Source of the DNA: Shewanella putrefaciens
Lineage (GTDB): Bacteria; Pseudomonadota; Gammaproteobacteria; Enterobacterales; Shewanellaceae
Length of the DNA: 64,000 nucleotides
Direction of reading: 5' to 3'
NCBI RefSeq assembly: GCF_016406305.1
Contig: NZ_CP066369.1
Location: 2,188,501-2,252,500, forward strand
Each line of letters opens with the position of its first letter. The stretch's first letter is position 1. Positions 11,310 through 18,925 of the stretch are shown here, piece after piece. The notes under the pieces are model-generated. The model was not told the origin of the DNA, ran no database searches, and saw nothing but the letters and a program-made list of their open reading frames with translations. A program made the translations under genes and the position numbers.

Positions 11310-11385
11310 TGGCTCCCCTGACTGGACTTGAACCAGTGACATACGGATTAACAGTCCGCCGTTCTACCGACTGAACTACAGGGGA
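11310..11385 (-). tRNA. tRNA-Asn (GTT), copy 4 of 5
   Basis: A 76-nt tRNA identical by eye to the other copies, anticodon GTT. The 30-bp spacer to copy 3 does not share the repeated spacer motif seen around copy 2. Confidence 0.97.
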
Positions 11386-11435
11386 ATCGTTATTACTCTT
11401 ACTGCTTGTTCCTACGTACCAACACTCGTTGAAAG

Positions 11436-11511
11436 TGGCTCCCCTGACTGGACTTGAACCAGTGACATACGGATTAACAGTCCGCCGTTCTACCGACTGA
11501 ACTACAGGGGA
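11436..11511 (-). tRNA. tRNA-Asn (GTT), copy 5 of 5
   Basis: Promoter-proximal copy of the array, 76 nt, anticodon GTT, encoded CCA. It begins about 43 nt downstream of the -10 box of the promoter at 11554-11582. Confidence 0.97.
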
Positions 11512-11553
11512 ATCGTTTCACACAGTCGTATTGACTCGTTGAGAACGGAGCGC

Positions 11554-11582
11554 ATAGTAAAACGCTCTGTGGGATGAGTCAA
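11554..11582 (-). promoter_or_regulatory. Promoter of the tRNA-Asn array
   Basis: Minus strand: TTGACT (11577-11582), 17-bp spacer, TACTAT (11554-11559), followed by a GC-rich discriminator (GCGCTCCG). This is the architecture of a stringently controlled stable-RNA promoter. It closely matches the tRNA-Tyr promoter at 17609-17637. Confidence 0.85.
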
Positions 11583-11732
11583 CTCGAGTTACTAAAAAAA
11601 GTGTAATTATGCTGTTAAGTGCTCATCTAATGTGCATCGTGATGTAGAAATCAGCATTTTGATGAAGAAATAACTTAACTTTTCGCAAGATAGCGTTTCT
11701 TGCGGTGGATGTTTGTTGGCTTAGGGCGGGTA

Positions 11733-11774
11733 AAAACAGAGCGGCCTTCGGCCTACTAAAACACTGCACCGCTC
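11733..11774 (-). terminator. Candidate minus-strand terminator of an unknown transcript
   Basis: On the minus strand GAGCGG (11769-11774) can pair with CCGCTC (11739-11744), and a GGCC-GAA-GGCC inner hairpin competes for part of the stem. TGTTTTTA follows. It lies upstream of the tRNA-Asn promoter, so it would end some other leftward transcript starting between here and about 12050. Confidence 0.35.
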
Positions 11775-12038
11775 GAAGCTAGGCATAAGCATTGAGATTC
11801 TAGCGGCTAAAAAGCAGTTTCTTATTATGCTAGGTCGCAGGGTATCGCTATACGATGCTCACCATAGCGTAGAGGGCCTGCTGCATACTCAGTTGGTACT
11901 ATAAAGTAAGCTTCATTCGAAACGGCTATTTAGCATTCTTGCAAGAGACAGTCAGGAGGCCGTTCGACCTCGCGGAGCTTAATCCACGGCATGATTTTGA
12001 TCTAAAGGTCATGGATACAAGTAGCAACATTTATCAAA

Positions 12039-12053
12039 TGTAATTAAATTACC
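12039..12053. promoter_or_regulatory. HexR-like operator in the gene-free region
   Basis: TGTAATTAAATTACC matches the HexR consensus that I recall for Shewanella (TGTAATTAAATTACA) at 14 of 15 positions, better than the sites in front of pyk, zwf, gapA or gapB in this window. It sits inside a larger 9-bp inverted repeat. No sugar-metabolism gene is adjacent; uvrB begins almost 500 bp downstream. Confidence 0.45.
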
Positions 12054-12123
12054 AAATGTTGCTTTGGTGTTGTTTAGGGGGCGAGCAGTGCTCAATCCCG
12101 CATGGATCCTAGGTTATTTTGAC

Positions 12124-12146
12124 TTATCAACAAAATCTGTGGATAA
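12124..12146. promoter_or_regulatory. Pair of facing DnaA boxes upstream of uvrB
   Basis: TTATCAACA at 12124-12132 is a one-mismatch DnaA box on the plus strand, and TGTGGATAA at 12138-12146 is a perfect consensus box (TTATCCACA) on the minus strand, 5 bp apart. They lie about 400 bp upstream of uvrB. E. coli uvrB is known to have a DnaA-binding site in its distal P3 promoter region, so this may be a conserved arrangement. Confidence 0.55.
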
Positions 12147-12544
12147 CCCTGTGGGTTGTGCTTTAAAACAGGCGTCAAAGCCTTGTGGTATGGGCGATGG
12201 ACTTAAATTGCACTATTTTGGTGGCGAAAAAATAAAATCAATAAATCCAATGTTATAGCAAAAGCAACCGCTATTTTATTTGGTCCTTATTTAGGTTGCA
12301 ATTTTGTAATAGAGTAAAAGCCCACTCTTGTGTATTAAATTGCCATTTCTACTGCGTTTTAGGGTGTTTTTTGGCCAGTTTTAGCCTCAAAAAGCTGTGG
12401 TCAAAAAATTTCATTTTCCATCCATAAAATTGTCATCTTGTGACGGTACAGGGAGCCGCTATTAGTATATTGCGCCGATAACTGCTGGAGCTTAATGGGC
12501 GACTTGATTAGAATGGGGACGGCTAACCACAAGGATATGTACGA

Positions 12545-14551
12545 GTGTCAGAATCTGTTTTTCAGCTTGAATCACAATTTGCCCCCGCGGGGGATCAGCC
12601 CACAGCTATCGCGAAATTAGTCGATGGTCTAGAGTCGGGGCTGGCTTGCCAAACCTTGCTCGGGGTCACGGGCTCGGGTAAAACCTTCACCATTGCGAAT
12701 GTGATTGCCAAATTGGGGCGGCCAACCATTATTATGGCGCCGAATAAAACCCTCGCAGCACAGCTTTATGGCGAGATGAAGGAATTCTTCCCCCATAATG
12801 CGGTGGAGTATTTCGTCTCCTACTACGACTATTACCAGCCTGAAGCCTATGTGCCTGCATCTAATACCTTTATTGAGAAAGATGCCTCTGTGAATGCCCA
12901 TATTGAGCAGATGCGGCTCTCGGCAACTAAGGCGCTGCTAGAACGTAAAGATGTGGTACTGATCGCCTCTGTCTCGGCCATCTACGGTTTGGGGGATCCC
13001 GATTCTTATCTCAAAATGCTCCTGCATCTTCGCCAAGGCGATACCATGGGGCAGCGGGATATTCTTAAGCGGTTGAGTGAACTGCAATACACCCGCAACG
13101 ATATTGAATTGCAGCGCGGTACTTTCCGCGTCCGTGGCGAAGTGATTGATATTTTCCCCGCAGATTCCGATCGTTATGCCATTCGCGTCGAGTTATTTGA
13201 CGATGAAATTGAGCGTTTAAGTGAATTTGATCCCTTAACGGGGCAGATCATCAAACGCATTGCCCGCACCACGGTTTATCCTAAGACCCACTATGTGACC
13301 CCGCGGGAAAAAATTATCGCTGCCACTGAGTTCATTAAAGAAGAACTGCGCGAGCGTAAGCAGTATCTACTCGATAACAATAAGTTAATTGAAGCCCAGC
13401 GTATTCATGAGCGAGTGCAATACGATGTGGAGATGATGGTCGAGCTGGGTTATTGCTCCGGCATCGAAAACTACTCCCGTTATTTGTCGGGCCGAGCCCC
13501 GGGCGAAGGGCCGCCAACACTACTGGATTATTTGCCTGCCGATGGCTTGCTGATCATCGATGAATCCCATGTCACAGTGCCGCAAATTGGCGCTATGTAT
13601 AAAGGGGACCGTTCCCGTAAAACAACCTTGGTGGAATACGGTTTCCGTTTGCCGTCGGCGCTGGACAATCGGCCACTGAAATTTGAAGAGTTTGAGCAGT
13701 TGATGCCGCAGACCATCTATGTGTCTGCGACACCTAATCCCTACGAGCTTGAAAAGAGCGGCGGCGAGATTGTTGAGCAGGTCGTTCGTCCGACAGGCCT
13801 GTTAGATCCCGAGTTGGAAGTGAGGCCCGTTGGTATACAAGTCGATGATTTATTATCGGAAGTCGCTAAACGTGTCGCCGTGAATGAGCGGGTGTTAGTC
13901 ACAACGTTAACCAAACGTATGTCGGAGGATCTCACCGAATATCTGGACGAGCACGGGGTAAAAGTGCGCTATTTGCACTCGGATATCGACACGGTCGAGC
14001 GAGTCGAGATTATTCGCGATCTGCGTTTAGGCAAGTTCGATGTGCTGGTTGGGATTAACCTGCTGCGTGAGGGCTTAGACATGCCAGAGGTCTCCTTAGT
14101 CTGTATTTTGGATGCCGATAAGGAAGGTTTCCTGCGCTCCGAGCGTTCGCTTATTCAGACCATTGGCCGCGCCGCTCGAAATGTGAATGGCAAAGTGATC
14201 CTCTATGCGGACCGCATTACCAACTCTATGGCAAAGGCGATGGGTGAGACTGAGCGGCGCCGTGAACGGCAGCGTGCCCATAACTTGAAACACGGAATTG
14301 TGCCTAAAGGGGTGGTGAAACGGATCACCGATGTGATGGATGTCGATGATGGCCGTGATAGTCAAGCGGTTTATGGCAGAGTAGCCGAGTCAAAACCTAA
14401 ACATTATCATGCAGATGCTGCACAATTAAGTCACGATATCGATAAGCTAGAAAAGAAAATGCATGAACATGCCCGCAATTTAGAATTCGAGCAGGCGGCA
14501 GCCGTGCGCGATGAAGTCAAACGCTTAAGGGAATTATTAATCACCGCCTAA
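12545..14551 (+). CDS. uvrB: Excinuclease ABC subunit B
   Basis: DNA-damage verification helicase of nucleotide excision repair, which receives DNA from UvrA and recruits UvrC. The 668-residue protein carries Walker A GVTGSGKT (40-47), the beta-hairpin region [11 protein letters not shown], the DEAD-like IIDESHVT box, the helicase motif QTIGRAARN and a C-terminal UVR domain ([16 protein letters not shown]...). The GTG at 12545 has an AAGGA element about 9 nt upstream. An ATG at 12537 is out of frame. No clear LexA box was seen upstream, unlike E. coli. Confidence 0.98.
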   Translation: MSESVFQLESQFAPAGDQPTAIAKLVDGLESGLACQTLLGVTGSGKTFTIANVIAKLGRPTIIMAPNKTLAAQLYGEMKEFFPHNAVEYFVSYYDYYQPEAYVPASNTFIEKDASVNAHIEQMRLSATKALLERKDVVLIASVSAIYGLGDPDSYLKMLLHLRQGDTMGQRDILKRLSELQYTRNDIELQRGTFRVRGEVIDIFPADSDRYAIRVELFDDEIERLSEFDPLTGQIIKRIARTTVYPKTHYVTPREKIIAATEFIKEELRERKQYLLDNNKLIEAQRIHERVQYDVEMMVELGYCSGIENYSRYLSGRAPGEGPPTLLDYLPADGLLIIDESHVTVPQIGAMYKGDRSRKTTLVEYGFRLPSALDNRPLKFEEFEQLMPQTIYVSATPNPYELEKSGGEIVEQVVRPTGLLDPELEVRPVGIQVDDLLSEVAKRVAVNERVLVTTLTKRMSEDLTEYLDEHGVKVRYLHSDIDTVERVEIIRDLRLGKFDVLVGINLLREGLDMPEVSLVCILDADKEGFLRSERSLIQTIGRAARNVNGKVILYADRITNSMAKAMGETERRRERQRAHNLKHGIVPKGVVKRITDVMDVDDGRDSQAVYGRVAESKPKHYHADAAQLSHDIDKLEKKMHEHARNLEFEQAAAVRDEVKRLRELLITA

Positions 14552-14601
14552 GAGCTTTGAAACTGAGCAAAAGGTGAAGCGTGATCCATAACAGCGTAAA
14601 A

Positions 14602-14635
14602 AGCCGCTTTCCAATAGGGAGGCGGCTCTTTCATC
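14602..14635 (+). terminator. Terminator after uvrB
   Basis: A 10-bp stem with two G-U pairs (14603-14612 with 14617-14626, loop AATA) followed by a short T-rich tail TCTTTC. Moderate strength. Confidence 0.6.
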
Positions 14636-14681
14636 GGCTGATTTTATGTTGCATGTAACCTTGCCATGCAGCGCTGCCAAG

Positions 14682-15275
14682 TTATTTTGCCACTTGAAGT
14701 GTCCATTTCCCGGCGAGGTACACGCCAAGCGCGCAGATCAGGCCGCAGATCAAACCCACCAAGTGTGACTCAGTGGCAACCCGTGCTCCTATCATGGCAG
14801 TCACATCGGTGCTGGCACCATAAAATTGTTCATGGCCCACTTTAACCATCACGCCTAAGAGTAAAAGATAACCCGAGCGCATACGACACTGAATATCTCG
14901 CACCGCACCATAGGCAAATAGGCCGTGCAGCATGCCGCTTAAGCCGACATAACCCAGCAGCTGCGGATACCCAAGGTATAAACCTAGGCCCTCGAGCAAA
15001 CACAATAGGGCAAATAAACCACTTAAGCCTTTAACGCGGTAGTGGAAGTGGTGCAAAAAGAGCACAATCCACAGCCCCGCAAGGTTCATCAAGAGGTGCC
15101 AATGGTTGGTATGCAGTAGGTTCCCAGTAACGAGCCGCCACCATTGGCCATCTGCAATGGCACTGCGTCGATAGGCCAATAGTTCATCGATAGTGGGCGT
15201 AGCTAGGCCGGCAACGTACAAGCCGGCACAGAGTAAACTGACGACCAATGCAACCCAGTAGGGGCCAAGTTTCAC
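14682..15275 (-). CDS. rrtA: Rhombosortase (GlyGly-CTERM rhomboid protease)
   Basis: Intramembrane serine protease of the rhomboid superfamily, 197 residues, five to six membrane segments. Catalytic Ser113 lies in GLSGMLHG (111-118) and His171 in [16 protein letters not shown] (55-64) is the conserved His/Asn segment. Members of this short subfamily process the C-terminal GlyGly-CTERM anchor of exported proteins in Shewanella and Vibrio; the substrates are not in this window. It starts with GTG at 15275 and overlaps the queC stop, so it is translationally coupled to an unrelated queuosine gene. Confidence 0.85.
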   Translation of the reverse strand: MKLGPYWVALVVSLLCAGLYVAGLATPTIDELLAYRRSAIADGQWWRLVTGNLLHTNHWHLLMNLAGLWIVLFLHHFHYRVKGLSGLFALLCLLEGLGLYLGYPQLLGYVGLSGMLHGLFAYGAVRDIQCRMRSGYLLLLGVMVKVGHEQFYGASTDVTAMIGARVATESHLVGLICGLICALGVYLAGKWTLQVAK

Positions 15276-16021
15276 GCTTGTGGCTCGACTTTTTCATTGG
15301 TGCTTGCAAGCGAAGCCATAATATCGGCTTGATTTTGCAAATAATCATCTAGGCCGCGCTGGCGTAAATGGCAGGCTGGACAATCGCCGCAACCATCGCC
15401 TATCACGCCGTTATAGCAGGTGAGTGTATGGTGACGCACCAGATCGAGCTGTTGATATTTATCCGCCAGCGCCCAGGTTTGCGCCTTATTAAGCCACATC
15501 AGCGGGGTGACTATTTGAAGTTTTTTGTCCATCCCCTGTACTAGGGCCGACTCCATGGCTTTGACAAAATCGTTGCGGCAATCTGGATAGCCAGAAAAGT
15601 CGGTTTCGCACACGCCAGTGATAATGGCATCGGCACCCAACTGGTAGGCGTAAATGCCCGCTAGGGTTAAAAACAGAATATTGCGCCCGGGCACAAAGGT
15701 ATTAGGTAGGCCATTTTCCATTAATTCGTGTGAAACGGGGATCGCATCGCGGGTGAGGGCCGATATAGCTAACTCATTGAGTAAACTCACATCCATCACT
15801 TTATGGCTGGTGATGTTTAGACGTTTTGCGAGGGATTTCGCGACTTCAATCTCTTCGCGGTGACGTTGGCCATAGTCGAAGGTGATCCCATGGACTTCAT
15901 CATATTGGGTAAGGGCTTGAATAAGACAGGTGGTTGAATCTTGTCCACCACTGAATACCACGACAGCCTTTGATACCGCCGCTGTTGACCCTAACGCGTT
16001 TGCGCCTAATTTGCTTGCCAT
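15272..16021 (-). CDS. queC: 7-cyano-7-deazaguanine synthase
   Basis: Converts 7-carboxy-7-deazaguanine to preQ0 in the queuosine pathway, using ATP and ammonia. Near the N terminus is the PP-loop [14 protein letters not shown]. The C-terminal zinc site [16 protein letters not shown] supplies the Cys ligands. ATG at 16021 (MASKLGAN...) is my start; a GTG at 16051 in frame is possible but lacks a Shine-Dalgarno. The first 15 or so residues before the PP-loop are not typical and the start could be later still. It is divergent from queE. Confidence 0.93.
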   Translation of the reverse strand: MASKLGANALGSTAAVSKAVVVFSGGQDSTTCLIQALTQYDEVHGITFDYGQRHREEIEVAKSLAKRLNITSHKVMDVSLLNELAISALTRDAIPVSHELMENGLPNTFVPGRNILFLTLAGIYAYQLGADAIITGVCETDFSGYPDCRNDFVKAMESALVQGMDKKLQIVTPLMWLNKAQTWALADKYQQLDLVRHHTLTCYNGVIGDGCGDCPACHLRQRGLDDYLQNQADIMASLASTNEKVEPQA

Positions 16022-16196
16022 AAACCGATCACCGTTCACTGAACTGAACACAAAAAAAGAGGCCGCTAGTGTAACTCAGGCATTAGGCCTTGAAAACTCT
16101 TTGCTCCCAGCGCCGCGCCTGAGTTTGCAGTGTAAAAACTTGCAGCTTGGCTTAAAATCCTCTATAAATGCCGCCCCAGAAAAATGGAACGCCAGC

Positions 16197-16865
16197 ATGA
16201 ACTATCCCGTCAACGAAGTCTTTGAAACCATTCAAGGTGAAGGTGTCTTTACCGGAGTGCCCGCCATATTTGTGCGCCTACAGGGTTGCCCCGTGGGATG
16301 CGCTTGGTGCGATACTAAACAGACTTGGGATGTCCTTGAGGCCAATAAAGTTGCGCCAGAACAAGTGATTACTGTGGACGGCACCGTTGGCCGCTGGGCA
16401 AATCATAGCGCCCAGAGCCTTATCACGGCCTTTAATGCTAAGGGGTTTACCGCGCGCCATATAGTGATCACCGGCGGCGAGCCTTGTATGTACGATTTAC
16501 GCGACTTGACCGAAACCTTGCATAGCTTTGGCTTTGCCACCCAAATTGAAACCAGCGGCACCTTTGAAGTACTCTGCGACGACAGCACTTGGGTCACGGT
16601 TTCACCTAAGGTGAATATGAAGGGCGGTTATCCAGTCTTGCCACAGGCCCTTAATCGCGCCAATGAAATTAAGCATCCTATCGCCACTGAGAAACACTTA
16701 GATGAGCTAGATGAACTATTGAAAGATATCGATATTTCATCCAAAACCATCTGCCTGCAGCCGATTAGCCAAAAGCCCAGAGCGACGGAACTGGCGATGA
16801 AAACCTGCATCGCCCGCAATTGGCGTTTATCTATCCAAACCCATAAGTATTTAAATATCGATTGA
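16197..16865 (+). CDS. queE: 7-carboxy-7-deazaguanine synthase (radical SAM)
   Basis: Radical-SAM enzyme that makes 7-carboxy-7-deazaguanine from 6-carboxytetrahydropterin, one step before QueC. The 222-residue product begins MNYPVNEVFETIQGEG and has the cluster motif C31-X3-C35-X2-C38 (CPVGCAWCDT), the E. coli QueE positions. The frame is open upstream to 15930, but that part overlaps queC antisense, so I use the ATG at 16197. Its product feeds the divergently transcribed queC. The 175-bp gap must hold both promoters. Confidence 0.94.
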   Translation: MNYPVNEVFETIQGEGVFTGVPAIFVRLQGCPVGCAWCDTKQTWDVLEANKVAPEQVITVDGTVGRWANHSAQSLITAFNAKGFTARHIVITGGEPCMYDLRDLTETLHSFGFATQIETSGTFEVLCDDSTWVTVSPKVNMKGGYPVLPQALNRANEIKHPIATEKHLDELDELLKDIDISSKTICLQPISQKPRATELAMKTCIARNWRLSIQTHKYLNID

Positions 16866-16890
16866 TGCCAAAGCGTTAGCCTGGATCTAT

Positions 16891-16923
16891 AAAAAACGCG
16901 CCATACATATGGGGCGTTTTTTT
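16891..16923 (+). terminator. Terminator after queE
   Basis: A-tract and CGCG/CC stem (16891-16902) pairs with GGGGCGTTTTTTT (16911-16923), one mismatch, with a strong T-run. The remaining sequence from here to the first tRNA-Tyr (17181) is AT-rich and holds no gene I can see. Confidence 0.8.
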
Positions 16924-17180
16924 ATATTAAACCCTGGCTGGGACTAAAAATATTTGTGAGTAGGGCTGGTTCAATGGAGCCGTATTCTAATACGTTAATT
17001 TAGTTAGATTAAGATGATGGCGGAAGATTGGCGGTTCTACTGCTGCAGCGCTAAGCATTAAATAGAGCGCTAGGCAATAAACTAGAGATAAAGGTAATAA
17101 AATCGAGAACAAAAATAGATTAAAAAACGAGGACTAGGGGACAAACTAAAGCGAGAATACATTTACTAGATGGTAAGAAA

Positions 17181-17265
17181 TGGTGGAGGGAGAAGGATTC
17201 GAACCTTCGAAGGCTGAGCCGTCAGATTTACAGTCTGATCCCTTTGGCCACTCGGGAACCCCTCC
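17181..17265 (-). tRNA. tRNA-Tyr (GTA), copy 1 of 3
   Basis: An 85-nt class II tRNA with a long variable arm, acceptor GGAGGGG/CCCTCC, anticodon GTA in CTGTAAATC and encoded CCA. Promoter-distal member of a leftward three-gene array. Confidence 0.97.
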
Positions 17266-17372
17266 ACAAAACTTTCTTTTACAAACGCTTAAACATTTGG
17301 CCGTGTTTAAGTTTACCGCAGATTTAACTTATATCACTTCAATCAAAGTCACACATGACGATTGGGACAAGA

Positions 17373-17457
17373 TGGTGGAGGGAGAAGGATTCGAACCTTC
17401 GAAGGCTGAGCCGTCAGATTTACAGTCTGATCCCTTTGGCCACTCGGGAACCCCTCC
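17373..17457 (-). tRNA. tRNA-Tyr (GTA), copy 2 of 3
   Basis: An 85-nt copy identical by eye to its neighbours, anticodon GTA, encoded CCA. It is 107 bp from copy 1 and 51 bp from copy 3. Confidence 0.97.
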
Positions 17458-17508
17458 ACGAATATCTCAACAAATATCTCAATCGTGCCGTACTAACTTC
17501 AGTGCAAA

Positions 17509-17593
17509 TGGTGGAGGGAGAAGGATTCGAACCTTCGAAGGCTGAGCCGTCAGATTTACAGTCTGATCCCTTTGGCCACTCGGGAACCCCTCC
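17509..17593 (-). tRNA. tRNA-Tyr (GTA), copy 3 of 3
   Basis: Promoter-proximal 85-nt copy, anticodon GTA, encoded CCA. The -10 box of the array promoter is 15 bp upstream. Confidence 0.97.
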
Positions 17594-17608
17594 TCAATTG
17601 CGGCCGCC

Positions 17609-17637
17609 ATAGTAGTCAGAAACCTTTTGCATGTAAA
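17609..17637 (-). promoter_or_regulatory. Promoter of the tRNA-Tyr array
   Basis: Minus strand: TTTACA (17632-17637), 17-bp spacer, TACTAT (17609-17614), GC-rich discriminator GGCGGCCGC. Same -10 and GC-rich start region as the tRNA-Asn promoter. Confidence 0.8.
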
Positions 17638-17718
17638 GGGCCAAAATAAAAATTTTCCTAAAGTTATGTCTCAACTGGTCGATTAACTAACAACGAATTG
17701 TTTTAATGATGTTTTTTT

Positions 17719-18207
17719 ATGCATATTGATGTTCCTTTAGTCAACGAAGCCCAAATCGGCACCCGCTTAAATGCGGCGATAGAACACAACAGGCGAGGAG
17801 AGTTCGCCCTGTTGTTGTCTTTGTTGTCGGCCGACGCTCGGGACATGGCGCAGTTTCAATGGCAAAAAGAGCTTGATACGGCACAAAAATTACAACGTCA
17901 GTTTGAACTCCCGCCCAAACAGCCCTTATTGGCGGATTTATCCCTAGGTGAACCTATAGTCGATAATAGCCCGCTTTTTAATCAGGCTGGGGCGAGGGCA
18001 TTTCAATTACAACAGGCGATATGTCCAGAGGCCTTGGTTATCCGTGGTGGAGAATCGATGGCGATGGCCGAAGTGCTTAGTAACTGCGACTTGACCACTC
18101 AATTACGTCAACGTGGGCAACTCACATCCCCTAAGATAGATATTATGCATTTTGCCGATCAATTAGCGATCCAGCGTAATTTAGTTCCCCTATTAGCTAC
18201 TGCTTAA
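17719..18207 (+). CDS. VC2046/SO_2500 family protein
   Basis: A 162-residue soluble protein that I recognise as the VC2046/SO_2500 family of Vibrio and Shewanella, with no known function. It contains a Gln-rich helical region (FQWQKELDTAQKLQRQF) and a conserved-looking GGESMAMAEVLSNCDLTTQ segment. No signal peptide or membrane segment. The stop is followed directly by a 16-bp tandem repeat. Confidence 0.8.
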   Translation: MHIDVPLVNEAQIGTRLNAAIEHNRRGEFALLLSLLSADARDMAQFQWQKELDTAQKLQRQFELPPKQPLLADLSLGEPIVDNSPLFNQAGARAFQLQQAICPEALVIRGGESMAMAEVLSNCDLTTQLRQRGQLTSPKIDIMHFADQLAIQRNLVPLLATA

Positions 18208-18257
18208 GGGATAAAGCCATTAAGAGATAAAGTCATTAAGAAATAAAGTCACCTTAA
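18208..18257. repeat. 16-bp imperfect tandem repeat after a stop codon
   Basis: Three copies of a unit like GAGATAAAGTCATTAA at 18208-18223, 18224-18239 and 18240-18257 (the last with a 2-nt insertion), starting at the base after the stop codon. Resembles the post-stop duplications at 3951, 28208 and 49635 in style, not in sequence. Confidence 0.8.
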
Positions 18258-18438
18258 ATCGCCATTAGTGGCATTTATTAACATAATGCATCTGACAAGC
18301 GTGAGCTAAACCTGAGTCTGTCTAGCCTAAATTGCCTATAATAGTGGGCAAATTATCCCACGCTTGCAGGCCTAATCCTCTAAACGGATTGCTGACTTAG
18401 CCTAGCGTGAACACTTTGGCTCTAAAGAGGAATATTCA

Positions 18439-18726
18439 ATGAAAGGTATTATTGCGGCGCAGGCCCACACAGTGAATGACACATGCACAGATTGCGGTAG
18501 CTTTGTCGATATTGGCGCCGTCATCGATGAACACGATACCCTGTTAGAATTGCAGTTTAACGGCGTTAACGCCCAAAGTGATGCCGACGCGATGGCCAAC
18601 CGAGCTAAGGCGCGTTTTAGCCAAACCCATGCAAAGACGGTGCCGACGGATTCTGGCGTGAGTTTGCAGTTAACCTTTGATGTCAGTGCCGAAAAGATGA
18701 TTTTTCAGTTAGAAAATGGTCTGTAA
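18439..18726 (+). CDS. YfcZ/YiiS family protein (DUF406)
   Basis: A 95-residue protein matching the DUF406 pattern of E. coli YfcZ and YiiS: an N-terminal TCTDCGSFVDIGAVID segment with a CxxC pair, a central region predicted helical (ADAMANRAKARF) and a C-terminal LQLTFDVSAEKMIFQL strand motif. Function unknown. GAGGAA about 8 nt before the ATG is a good ribosome binding site. Confidence 0.85.
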   Translation: MKGIIAAQAHTVNDTCTDCGSFVDIGAVIDEHDTLLELQFNGVNAQSDADAMANRAKARFSQTHAKTVPTDSGVSLQLTFDVSAEKMIFQLENGL

Positions 18727-18925
18727 TTGCGCCTATCGCTATGATGCAATAGTGATTTAATTTGTAATTAAATATGCTCGATATTGCTGTGTTGAACGAA
18801 GATAGTGTAATCTGCTTCGACAAAAAATAAGCATATATTGGCTCAATTAATGCGCTTTTCCCGATAGAGTGCATTAGTCGCAGCAGTACAGTAGTTACCC
18901 AACACGAAGTTTTGTAGGGATCAGC

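Larger units (their letters stand above)
11583..12544. other. Gene-free 962-bp segment upstream of uvrB
   Basis: No convincing protein gene: the longest frame (12064-12258, plus) has no Shine-Dalgarno and no recognisable content. The segment holds a CGCAAGA/TCTTGCG hairpin (11684-11704), a minus-strand terminator-like structure (11733-11774), a 9-bp inverted repeat GCAACATTT (12024-12032)/AAATGTTGC (12054-12062) framing a HexR-like palindrome, two facing DnaA boxes (12124-12146) and the uvrB promoter region. I found no canonical LexA box (CTGT-N8-ACAG) before uvrB. Confidence 0.6.

Noticed and set aside
10915..11582. CRISPR-like array in the repeated 76-bp units
   Set aside because: The repeat unit is a tRNA-Asn gene with CCA and anticodon GTT; spacers are of unequal length and there are no cas genes.
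12064..12258. A 64-codon frame upstream of uvrB
   Set aside because: No ribosome binding site, crosses the DnaA boxes, and the peptide has no recognisable pattern.
12259..12544. LexA box before uvrB
   Set aside because: No CTGT-N8-ACAG match; TTGTGACGGTACAG (12435-12450 region) has the wrong spacing.
16074..16124. preQ1 riboswitch or operator between queC and queE
   Set aside because: The only structure is an 8-bp inverted repeat ACTCAGGC/GCCTGAGT 35 bp apart; it lacks the preQ1 aptamer pattern and could be chance.
17180..17612. Open frames reading GEGFEPSKAEPSDLQSDPFG repeatedly
   Set aside because: These are artefactual translations across the antisense side of the three tRNA-Tyr genes.
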